From NCBI RefSeq assembly GCF_902167145.1, contig NC_050103.1:181039625-181103624 (forward strand): a DNA stretch of 64,000 nt. The letters run 5' to 3'. Each line of letters opens with the position of its first letter. Position 1 is the first letter of the stretch. The notes below the pieces were generated by a model, which searched no databases, had not been told where the DNA came from, and worked only from the letters and a program-made list of their open reading frames with translations. Source of the DNA: Zea mays. Taxonomy: Eukaryota > Streptophyta > Magnoliopsida > Poales > Poaceae. Of this stretch, positions 55,888 through 64,000 are shown piece by piece. Made by a program: the position numbers and the translations under genes.

Positions 55888-56250
55888 GCACCGGACAGTC
55901 CGGTGCACACCGGACACTGTCCGGTGCCCGATTTATTTCCATAAACAGCGCATCCGACCGTTGCTGTCTGTTGCAGATCCGGGCGCCGTTGGCGCACCGG
56001 ACATGTCCGGTGCACACCGGACAGTCCGGTGCCCCATTCCGACCGTTGGCTCGGCCACGTGTCGCGCGCCGATCGCGCGGCCGACCGTTGGCCCGGCCGA
56101 CCGTTGGCTCACCGGACAGTCCGGTGCACACCGGACAGTCCGGTGAATTTTAGCCGAAGTCGCCGGAGAAAAACCCGAGAGCGGCTGGTTTGCTCCGCGC
56201 TGGTCTGGCGCACCGGACACTGTCCGGTGCACACCGGACAGTCCGGTGCC
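55888..56250. repeat. Palindrome array in Opie-like 3' LTR
   Basis: Pairs of CACCGGACAGTCCGGTG and variants (with CATG, ACTG or CACTG centres) occur near 55888-55925, 55996-56034, 56109-56145 and 56210-56250. They lie upstream of the LTR TATA box on the - strand. Same motif as in the Ji-like LTR; the 5' LTR copy is at about 63567-63930. Confidence 0.85.
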
Positions 56251-56468
56251 CCAGCCCGAAGCAGCCCTCCACTCCTCTTCTTCTTCCTGTTTCTAACACT
56301 TAGACAAGAATATTAGTACACAAACCAATGTACTAAGGCTTAGAAACATACCTTACCTTGTGATTTGCACTTTGTTCATCCATGGGCATATTTTCACATT
56401 TAAGCACTTGTGTTTGCACTTAATCACCAAAATACTTAGAAATGGCCCAAAGGCACATTTCCCTTTCA

Positions 56469-57256
56469 ATCTCCCCCTTTTTGGTGATTTATGCCAACAC
56501 AACATAAAGCAAGTGGAACAAGTGCAAAACTACTTCAAATAAAAACTAACTTTGAGTTTTATTCAATTTTGGCATATATGGATCATTCTTTGCCACCACT
56601 TGGTTTGTTTTTGCAAATCAAACTCAAATCTCTATCTCTAAATCAAACACACATGTTGAAGCATAAAGAGAGTCATTCCAAAAGAGATTGATCAAAGATT
56701 TCAAAAACTCCCCCTATTTCCCATAATCAGTACTTCTCCCCACAAGAAGCCAACTTTTGACAAGAGAGACAATAAAAGAGTTTAACAAAACAAAAACTCT
56801 ATTCTACTGTTTTCAAAATCTCTCAAGTGGTAGCTGATCCATTTATTGCTTTGGCCTTTATTTTCTCCCCCTTTGGCATCAAGCACCAAAACGGGATCAA
56901 TCTTGGCCCTTTAACCCCATTGCCTCACCAAAATCTTCAATAAGAATACAAAGGCAATAAGAGTCTAAAGATGAACTTGGAATTAGTTACCCTCTCATCG
57001 GAGTGCAGTGGAAGTCTTTCATGGTCCAAATCCACCTTTTCCCTTTCAATCCACCTTCGAGACTAAATCAAGCAAACTCATGCAAATGGTTAGTCTCAAA
57101 GGGTCAAGTTGTAACACATCTCCCCCCTAAACATGTGCATCACTTTGCAACGGACTTGTGAGGTCCAGGGAGTGTTTGTACAACTTGAGCACCATAATAA
57201 GCAACATAATGTAAAAAGGAACATGATCAAAAGCATAACTACATGTATGCTACAAT
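56469..57256 (-). other. Opie-like 3' internal region and polypurine tract
   Basis: Non-coding. AAAAAGGGGGAGAT at 56482-56469 (- strand) directly precedes the 3' LTR and is the polypurine tract. Other purine runs (near 56872 and 57125) resemble it. Confidence 0.75.
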
Positions 57257-60200
57257 TCAATCCAGGTTCCGCGAATCTAAGACATTTAGCTCACTACGCA
57301 ACCTGCAAAAGGTCTTCTCATCTAGAGGCTTAGTGAAGATATCGGCTAGCTGGTTCTCGGTGCTAACATGAAACACTTCGATATCGCCCTTTTGCTGGTG
57401 GTCTCTCAAAAAGTGATGCCGGATGTCTATGTGCTTTGTGCGGCTGTGTTCAACAGGATTTTCCGCCATGCGGATAGCACTCTCATTATCACATAGGAGT
57501 GGGACTTTTCTCAGATTGTAGCCAAAGTCCCGGAGGGTTTGCCTCATCCAAAGTAGTTGCGCGCAACACTGTCCTGCGGCAACATACTCGGCCTCAGCGG
57601 TGGATAGGGCAACGGAGGTTTGTTTCTTAGAATTCCATGACACCAGGGACCTTCCTAAGAATTGGCACGTCCCCGATGTACTTTTCCTATCGACCTTACA
57701 TCCAGCATAGTCGGAGTCTGAGTATCCAACCAAGTCAAAGGTAGACCCCTTTGGATACCAGAGCCCGAAGCAAGGCGTAGCAACTAAATATCTAAGAATT
57801 CGCTTCACCGCCACTAAGTGACATTCCTTAGGATCGGATTGAAATCTAGCACACATGCATACGCTAAGCATAATATCCGGTCTACTAGCACATAAATAAA
57901 GCAAGGAACCTATCATTGACCGGTATGCTTTTTGATCAACAGACTTACCTCCTTTGTTGAGGTCTGTGTGTCCGTCGGTTCCCATCGGCGTCTTTGCAGG
58001 CTTGGCGTCCTTCATCCCAAACCTCTTTAGCAAGTCTTGCGTGTACTTCGTTTGGGAGATGAAAGTGCCGTCCTTGAGTTGCTTCACTTGGAACCCAAGG
58101 AAGTAGTTCAACTCACCCATCATCGACATCTCGAATTTCTGCGTCATCACCCTGCTAAACTCTTCACAGGACTTTTGGTTAGTCGAACCAAATATTATGT
58201 CATCGACGTAAATTTGGCACACAAACAAATCACCATTACAAGTCTTAGTAAAAAGAGTTGGATCGGCTTTCCCAACCTTGAAAGCATTAGCAATTAAGAA
58301 ATCTCTAAGGCATTCATACCATGCTCTTGGGGCTTGCTTAAGTCCATAGAGCGCCTTAGAGAGCTTACACACGTGGTCGGGGTACCGTTCATCCTCGAAG
58401 CCAGGGGGTTGCTCCACGTACACCTCTTCCTTGATCGGCCCATTGAGGAAAGCGCTCTTCACATCCATTTGGAACAACCTGAAAGAGTGGTGAGCGGCAT
58501 ATGCTAGCAAGATACGAATAGACTCTAGCCTAGCCACAGGAGCAAAGGTCTCCTCAAAGTCCAAACCTGCGACTTGGGCATAACCTTTTGCCACAAGTCT
58601 AGCCTTGTTCCTTGTCACCACCCCGTGCTCGTCTTGTTTGTTGCGAAACACCCACTTGGTTCCCACAACATTTTGCTTGGGACGAGGCACCAGTGTCCAA
58701 ACTTCATTGCGCTTGAAGTTGTTGAGCTCCTCCTGCATGGCCAACACCCAGTCCGGATCTAGCAAGGCCTCCTCTACCCTGAAAGGCTCAATAGAGGAGA
58801 CAAAGGAGTAATGCTCACAAAAATTAACTAATCGAGAACGAGTAGTTACTCCCTTGCTAATGTCACCCAGAATTTGGTCGACGGGATGATCCCTTTGAAT
58901 TATCGCTCGAACTTGGGTTGGAGGTGCCGGTTGCGCATCTTCTTCTATCACATGATCATCTTGTGCTCCCCCTTGATCACACGCCTCCTGTTGATGAACC
59001 TGTTCATCGTCTTGAGTTGGGGGTAGCACCATAGTTGAGGAAGATGGTTGAACTCGTTCATCTTGTTCCTGTGGCCGCACTTCTCCAATCGCCATGGTTC
59101 GTATAGCGGCCGTCGGAACATCTTCTTCATCTACATCATCACAATCAACAACTTGCTCTCTTGGAGAGCCATTAGTCTCATCAAATACAACGTCGCTAGA
59201 GACTTCAACCAAACCTGATGATTTGTTGAAGACTCTATACGCCTTTGTATTTGAGTCATAACCTAACAAAAACCCTTCTACAGCTTTGGGAGCAAATTTT
59301 GAATTTCTACCCTTCTTTACTAGAATGTAGCACTTGCTCCCAAATACACGAAAGTACGATACATTGGGTTTGTTACCGGTTAGAAGCTCATATGATGTCT
59401 TCTTGAGGAGGCGGTGAAGGTAGACCCTGTTGATGGCGTGGCAAGCCGTGTTCACGGCTTCCGACCAAAAACGCTCGGGGGTCTTGAACTCTCCAAGCAT
59501 AGTCCTCGCCATGTCGATTAGCGTCCTGTTCTTCCTCTCTACCACACCATTTTGCTGTGGTGTATAAGGAGCGGAGAACTCGTGCTTGATCCCTTCCTCC
59601 TCAAGGAACTCCTCCACTTGAAGGTTCTTGAACTCGGACCCGTTGTCGCTCCTTATCTTTTTCACCTTGAGCTCAAACTCATTTTGAGCTCTCCTGAGGA
59701 AGCGCTTGAGGGTCCCTTGGGTTTCAGACTTATCCTGCAAAAAGAACACCCAAGTGAAGCGGGAAAAGTCATCAACAATAACTAGACCATACTTACTCCC
59801 TCCTATGCTCAGATAGGCGACGGGTCCGAAGAGGTCCATATGCAGCAGCTCCAGAGGTCTTGAAGTGGTCATCACATTCTTGCTGTGATGTGCTCCTCCC
59901 ACTTGCTTACCTGCTTGACAAGCTGCACAAGGTCTATCTTTTTCGAATTGCACGTTAGTCAAACCTATCACGTGTTCTCCCTTTAGAAGCTTGTGAAGGT
60001 TCTTCATTCCCACATGTGCTAAGCGGCGATGCCACAGCCAGCCCATGCTAGTCTTAGCTATTAAGCATGCATCTAGACCGGCCTCTTCTTTTGCAAAATC
60101 AACTAAGTAAAGTTTGTCGTCTAATACACCCTTAAAAGCTAGTGAACCATCACTTCTTCTAAAGACAGACACATCTATATTTGTAAATAGACAGTTGTAC

Positions 60201-60457
60201 CCCATGTTGCACAACTGACTAACAGATAGCAAATTATAACCTAGAGACTCTACTAAAAACACATTAGAGATAGAGTGCTCATTAGAAATTGCAATTTTAC
60301 CTAACCCTTTTACCTTGCCTTGATTCCCATCACCGAATATGATTGAATCTTGGGAATCCTTATTCTTGACGTAGGAGGTGAACATCTTCTTCTCCCCCGT
60401 CATATGGTTTGTGCATCCGCTATCAATAATCCAGCTTGAACCCCCGGATGCATAAAC
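57257..60457 (-). CDS. pol: Opie-like pol (protease, integrase, RT, RNase H), intact frame
   Basis: The - strand frame is open through GTT 60457 to the stop at 57259-57257, about 1066 codons. It contains protease DSG ([12 protein letters not shown]), integrase ([31 protein letters not shown]), RT with YVDD at 58210-58199 and RNase H. Unlike Ji, this frame also stays open back into the gag end, to a TGA about 35 bp upstream of the gag stop. So a +1 shift in the overlap could join gag and pol. A splice-acceptor-like TTGCCTTGCAG/GTT lies exactly at the conserved VYASGG start. Domain sequence is close to the Ji-like pol at 34757-37993. No damage seen. Confidence 0.9.
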   Translation of the reverse strand, partial: VYASGGSSWIIDSGCTNHMTGEKKMFTSYVKNKDSQDSIIFGDGNQGKVKGLGKIAISNEHSISNVFLVESLGYNLLSVSQLCNMGYNCLFTNIDVSVFRRSDGSLAFKGVLDDKLYLVDFAKEEAGLDACLIAKTSMGWLWHRRLAHVGMKNLHKLLKGEHVIGLTNVQFEKDRPCAACQAGKQVGGAHHSKNVMTTSRPLELLHMDLFGPVAYLSIGGSKYGLVIVDDFSRFTWVFFLQDKSETQGTLKRFLRRAQNEFELKVKKIRSDNGSEFKNLQVEEFLEEEGIKHEFSAPYTPQQNGVVERKNRTLIDMARTMLGEFKTPERFWSEAVNTACHAINRVYLHRLLKKTSYELLTGNKPNVSYFRVFGSKCYILVKKGRNSKFAPKAVEGFLLGYDSNTKAYRVFNKSSGLVEVSSDVVFDETNGSPREQVVDCDDVDEEDVPTAAIRTMAIGEVRPQEQDERVQPSSSTMVLPPTQDDEQVHQQEACDQGGAQDDHVIEEDAQPAPPTQVRAIIQRDHPVDQILGDISKGVTTRSRLVNFCEHYSFVSSIEPFRVEEALLDPDWVLAMQEELNNFKRNEVWTLVPRPKQNVVGTKWVFRNKQDEHGVVTRNKARLVAKGYAQVAGLDFEETFAPVARLESIRILLAYAAHHSFRLFQMDVKSAFLNGPIKEEVYVEQPPGFEDERYPDHVCKLSKALYGLKQAPRAWYECLRDFLIANAFKVGKADPTLFTKTCNGDLFVCQIYVDDIIFGSTNQKSCEEFSRVMTQKFEMSMMGELNYFLGFQVKQLKDGTFISQTKYTQDLLKRFGMKDAKPAKTPMGTDGHTDLNKGGKSVDQKAYRSMIGSLLYLCASRPDIMLSVCMCARFQSDPKECHLVAVKRILRYLVATPCFGLWYPKGSTFDLVGYSDSDYAGCKVDRKSTSGTCQFLGRSLVSWNSKKQTSVALSTAEAEYVAAGQCCAQLLWMRQTLRDFGYNLRKVPLLCDNESAIRMAENPVEHSRTKHIDIRHHFLRDHQQKGDIEVFHVSTENQLADIFTKPLDEKTFCRLRSELNVLDSRNLD

Positions 60458-60470
60458 CTGCAAGGCAAAT

Positions 60471-62864
60471 TTAGGCTTGGGACTTAGGTACCCAACTCAT
60501 GTTGGGTCCTACAAGGTTAGCACAAATATTCTTAGGGACCCAAATGCAAGTTTTATCTCCCTTGCATCTTGCCCCTAACTTCCTAGCAACAATTTTCTTA
60601 TCCTTTCTACAAATAGCAAAGAAAGCATTTAGAGCACAATAAATTTCGGAAGGTTCATTCACTACTTTCCTAGGAGCATTATGAACTACATTTCTCCTAG
60701 GCATTTGGTGAACAACATTTCTTCTAAACACATTTCTACCATGCATAACATGAGAACTAGAAGCAGTCATAGCATAAGAGTCATAAGCATGTGAATCAAA
60801 AACATCATTACTTCTAAAAGCATTTCTAGAGTATCTCCTATCATAGTACATGAAAGCATGATTCTTCTTAACACTATTAGCCATAGGAGCCTTCCCTTTT
60901 TCCTTGGTGGAGATAGGAGTCTTATGGCTTGTTAAGTTCTTGGCTTCCCTCTTGAAGCCAAGCCCATCCTTAATTGAGGGGTGTCTACCAATAGTGTAGG
61001 CATCCCTTGCAAATTTTAGTTTTTCAAATTCACTCTTGCTAGTCTTAAGTTGGGCATTAAGACTAGCTAATTCATCATTCAATTTTGAAATGGAAACTAA
61101 GTGTTCACTACAAGCATTAATATCAACATCCTTACACCTAGTGCAAATTTCAACATGTTCAACACAAGAGTTGGATTTTTGTGCTTCTACTAGTTTAGCA
61201 TTTAAGTCATCATTAATGCTCTTTAATTTAGAAATTGAATCATGGCATGTAGACAATTCACAAGCAAGCATTTCATTTCTCTTAATTTCTAATGCAAGGG
61301 ATTTTTGAGCCTCTACAAACTTATCATGTTCTTCGTACAAGAGATCCTCTTGCTTTTCTAGTAGCCTATTCTTATCATTTAAAGCATCAATCAATTCATT
61401 AATTTTGTCAATCTTAGATCTATCTAAACCTTTAAATAGGCATGAATAGTCTATTTCATCATCACTCGACTCATCCTCACTAGAAGAAGCATAAGTAGAG
61501 TTTTGAGTACTTACTTTCTTCTCCTTAGCCATGAGGCACGTGTGATGCTCGTTGGGGAAGAGGGATGACTTGTTGAAGGCGGTGGCGGCGAGTCCTTCGT
61601 TGTCGGAGTCGGACGAGGAGCAATCCGAATCCCACTCCTTTCCAATATGAGCCTCGCCCTTTGCCTTCTTGTAATTTTTCTTCTTTTCCCATTTTCCACT
61701 CTTCTTTTCCTGGTCACTATCATTATCGGGACAATTAGCGATAAAGTGACCAATCTTACCACACTTGAAGCATGAGCGCTTCCCCTTCGTCTTGGTCTTG
61801 TTGGGATGCTCCTTGCGACCCCTTAACGCCGTCTTGAAGCGCTTAATGATGAGAGCCATTTCTTCATCATTAAGCCCGGCCGCCTCAATTTGCGCCACCT
61901 TGCTTGGTAGTGCCTCCTTGCTTCTCGATGCCTTGAGAGCAATGGGTTGAGGCTCGTGGATTGGACCGTTCAACGCGTCATCGACGTACCTCGCCTCCTT
62001 GATCATCATCCGCCCGCTTACAAATTTTCCAAGAATTTCTTCGGGCGACATTTTGGTGTACCTGGGATTCTCACGAATATTATTCACCAAATGAGGATCA
62101 AGAACGGTAAAGGACCTTAGCATTAGGCGGACGACGTCGTGGTCCGTCCATCGCGTGCTTCCATAGCTCCTTATCTTGTTGACAAGGGTTTTGAGCCGGT
62201 TGTATGTTTGGGTTGGCTCCTCCCCCCTTATCATAGCAAATCTTCCAAGTTCGCCCTCCACCAACTCCATCTTGGTGAGCATGGTGATGTCGTTGCCCTC
62301 GTGAGAGATCTTGAGGGTGTCCCATATTTGCTTGGCATTGTCCAAGCCGCTCACCTTATTGTATTCTTCCCTGCACAAAGATGCTAAAAGAACAGTAGTA
62401 GCTTGTGCATTTCTATGGATTTGTTCATTTATAAGCATAGGACTATCCGAGCTATCAAATTTCATTCCATTCTCTACAATCTCCCATATGCTTGGATGAA
62501 GAGAGAATAAGTGACTACGCATTTTATGACTCCAAAATCCGTAGTCCTCCCCATCAAAGTGTGGAGGTTTGCCGAGAGGAATGGAAAGCAAATGCGAATT
62601 CGAACTATGTGGAATACGAGAATAATCAAATGAAAAGTTTGAATTGACCGTCTTCCTGTAGTCGTTGTCGTCGTCCTTTTGGGAAGAAGAGGATTCGTCG
62701 CTGTCGTAGTAGACGATCTCCTTGATGCGCCTTGTCTTCTTCTTCTTCCCATCTTTACGTCTGTGGCCCGAGCCAGAGTCGTTGGATTTATCATCTTTTG
62801 GCTCGTTGACGAAGGACTCCTTTTCCGTGTCGTTGATCACGATTCCCTTCCCCTTAGGATCCAT
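60471..62864 (-). CDS. gag: Opie-like gag, intact
   Basis: ATG 62864 ([12 protein letters not shown]) to TAA 60473-60471, 797 residues. Basic N-terminus with serine/aspartate clusters; gag domain (about residues 95-310, [18 protein letters not shown]); CCHC knuckle [14 protein letters not shown] at about 365-378; acidic serine stretch; coiled coil (about 470-660); C-terminal tail with KTCIWVPK and MSWVPKSQA. Same plan as the Ji-like gag but clearly diverged in the N- and C-terminal parts. Confidence 0.9.
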   Translation of the reverse strand: MDPKGKGIVINDTEKESFVNEPKDDKSNDSGSGHRRKDGKKKKTRRIKEIVYYDSDESSSSQKDDDNDYRKTVNSNFSFDYSRIPHSSNSHLLSIPLGKPPHFDGEDYGFWSHKMRSHLFSLHPSIWEIVENGMKFDSSDSPMLINEQIHRNAQATTVLLASLCREEYNKVSGLDNAKQIWDTLKISHEGNDITMLTKMELVEGELGRFAMIRGEEPTQTYNRLKTLVNKIRSYGSTRWTDHDVVRLMLRSFTVLDPHLVNNIRENPRYTKMSPEEILGKFVSGRMMIKEARYVDDALNGPIHEPQPIALKASRSKEALPSKVAQIEAAGLNDEEMALIIKRFKTALRGRKEHPNKTKTKGKRSCFKCGKIGHFIANCPDNDSDQEKKSGKWEKKKNYKKAKGEAHIGKEWDSDCSSSDSDNEGLAATAFNKSSLFPNEHHTCLMAKEKKVSTQNSTYASSSEDESSDDEIDYSCLFKGLDRSKIDKINELIDALNDKNRLLEKQEDLLYEEHDKFVEAQKSLALEIKRNEMLACELSTCHDSISKLKSINDDLNAKLVEAQKSNSCVEHVEICTRCKDVDINACSEHLVSISKLNDELASLNAQLKTSKSEFEKLKFARDAYTIGRHPSIKDGLGFKREAKNLTSHKTPISTKEKGKAPMANSVKKNHAFMYYDRRYSRNAFRSNDVFDSHAYDSYAMTASSSHVMHGRNVFRRNVVHQMPRRNVVHNAPRKVVNEPSEIYCALNAFFAICRKDKKIVARKLGARCKGDKTCIWVPKNICANLVGPNMSWVPKSQA

Positions 62865-62895
62865 CTCTTCGGGCGGTTAGTCCCTTTCTTGAAGA

Positions 62896-62912
62896 GAACG
62901 GCTTTGATACCA
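62896..62912 (-). other. Primer-binding site of Opie-like element
   Basis: TTGGTATCAAAGCC on the - strand, two bases inside the 5' LTR end, close to the initiator-Met tRNA site TGGTATCAGAGCC. Confidence 0.78.
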
Positions 62913-62914
62913 AT

Positions 62915-64000
62915 TGAGAGCACCTAGAGGGGGGGGTGAATAGGTGATCCTGTAAAACTTCAAAACTTAAGCCACAAAAACTTGTTAAGTGTTAGAACAA
63001 GTATGGCCAAGTGGCTAGAGAGGAGTCAAAACACAATAACCACAAGAAATCAATCACAGAGATGACACGGTGGTTATCCCGTGGTTCGGCCAAGTACAAA
63101 ACTTGCCTACTCCACGTTGTGGCGTCCCAACGGACGAGAGTTGCACTCAACTCCTCTCAAGTGATCCAATGATCAACTTGAATACCACGGTGTTCTTCTT
63201 TTCTTTGATCTTTTCCCGTTTGCGAGGAATCTCCACAACTTGGAGTCTCTCGCCCTTACAATTGAATTTCACAAAAGAAGCACGGAGTAAGGGAGGGAAG
63301 CAACACACACAAATCCACAGCAAAATGCGCACACACACGGCCAAGAAACGAGCTCAAGAGACTATCTCAAAGTTCACACTAGAACGAGCTCGAATCACTG
63401 AGAATGACAAACGAATGCGCAAAGACTGAGTGTGGATGATCAAGAATGCTCTAAGGTTGCTTGGTGTACTCCTCCATGCGCCTAGGGGTCCCTTTTATAG
63501 CCCCAAGGCAGCTAGGAGCCGTTGAGAACAAATCTGGAAGGCCATCCTTGCCTTCTGTCATCGGGCGCACCGGACAGTCCGGTGCACACCGGACACTGTC
63601 CGGTGCCCGATTTATTTCCATAAACAGCGCATCCGACCGTTGCTGTCTGTTGCAGATCCGGGCGCCGTTGGCGCACCGGACATGTCCGGTGCACACCGGA
63701 CAGTCCGGTGCCCCATTCCGACCGTTGGCTCGGCCACGTGTCGCGCGCCGATCGCGCGGCCGACCGTTGGCCCGGCCGACCGTTGGCTCACCGGACAGTC
63801 CGGTGCACACCGGATAGTCCGGTGAATTTTAGCCGAAGTCGCCGGAGAAAAACCCGAGAGCGACTGGTTTGCTCCGCGCTGGTCTGGCGCACCGGACACT
63901 GTCCGGTGCACACCGGACAGTCCGGTGCCCCAGCCCGAAGCAGCCCTCCACTCCTCTTCTTCTTCCTGTTTCTAACACTTAGACAAGAATATTAGTACAC
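62915..64000 (-). repeat. Opie-like 5' LTR, partial
   Basis: Visible from its inner end (GGTGCTCTCA at 62915) to the window edge. By comparison with the 3' LTR about 146 bp at its outer end are missing from the window. Palindromes at about 63567-63930 and TATA box at 63499-63490. Confidence 0.92.

Larger units (their letters stand above)
55237..56468 (-). repeat. Opie-like 3' LTR (1232 bp)
   Basis: On the - strand it starts TGAAAGGG at 56468 and ends GGTGTTCTCA at 55237. TATAAAAGGG is at 55820-55811. Palindromes of the CACCGGAC-GTCCGGTG type lie at 55888-56250. Confidence 0.92.
55237..64000 (-). mobile_element. Opie-like Copia (SIRE lineage) retrotransposon, open gag and pol, runs off the window
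   Basis: Read on the - strand: 5' LTR from beyond 64000 to 62915, PBS, gag 62864-60471, pol 60457-57257, polypurine tract, 3' LTR 56468-55237. The preceding bases GCATG (55232-55236) are one copy of the target duplication. About 1086 bp of the 5' LTR is visible and differs from the 3' LTR at three or four substitutions and a one-base run-length change, so insertion is very recent (about 0.1 million years at 1.3e-8). The LTR start TGAAAGGGAAATGTGCC is Opie-like. Confidence 0.9.

Overview
The window looks like a piece of a grass nuclear genome, almost certainly maize (Zea mays). The evidence is a plant-type split gene at the left edge followed by about 58 kb dominated by nested LTR retrotransposons whose LTR sequences I recognise as the maize families Huck, Ji and Opie. 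No bacterial-type operon, rRNA gene, tRNA gene or CRISPR array is present. Family names come from memory of LTR sequence, not from a search.

Region 1 (1-4582) holds the 3' eight exons of a dynamin-related GTPase of the DRP5A type on the + strand. Its first exon(s), with the P-loop, lie before base 1. One intron carries a 273-bp TRIM-type mini-retrotransposon (430-702, 5-bp TSD). Another carries a 380-bp solo LTR (2496-2875) inside a short tandem repeat that has also duplicated the start of the next exon. Bases 4583-6469 are the 3' flank.

Region 2 (6470-22955) is a truncated LTR of a large-LTR Gypsy family, split by a complete Huck-like Tat-lineage Gypsy element (6993-22205, TSD ATTTT). The Huck copy has lost its RT core and carries several stops and frameshifts. 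Its 3' LTR is split by a 1.1-kb Ds-like hAT element (20580-21679, 8-bp TSD). Bases 22956-24897 are unassigned.

Region 3 (24898-29829) is a Cinful/Zeon-like element on the + strand: LTR, a gag with three stops, no pol, then a three-exon antisense gene. It is cut at 29829 and has no 3' LTR here.

Region 4 (29830-50520) is a decayed Tat-type Gypsy element on the - strand that received three later insertions: a 9.5-kb Ji copia element with open gag and pol frames (30692-40182), and two solo LTRs of 3624 bp each (41478-45101 and 46366-49989). One solo LTR sits in gag and the other exactly in the primer-binding site. Removing each insertion with one TSD copy rejoins the host sequence.

Region 5 (50521-55236) is lower-copy DNA with a probable Helitron terminus at 53271 (-), a Stowaway-like MITE (54178-54336), a second Helitron-like 5' end at 54374 (+), and two exons of a chloroplast cyclophilin CYP37-type gene (54952-55211). 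Region 6 (55237-64000) is a young Opie copia element on the - strand with open gag and pol frames; its 5' LTR runs off the window. It sits in the intron after the second CYP37 exon.

The most unusual signals are: splice-acceptor-like sequence exactly at the start of pol in both Ji and Opie, in Ji overlapping a stop that blocks a simple frameshift; the multi-exon antisense gene in the Zeon-like element; palindrome arrays shared by Ji and Opie LTRs; and the chimeric CYP37 gene fragment.
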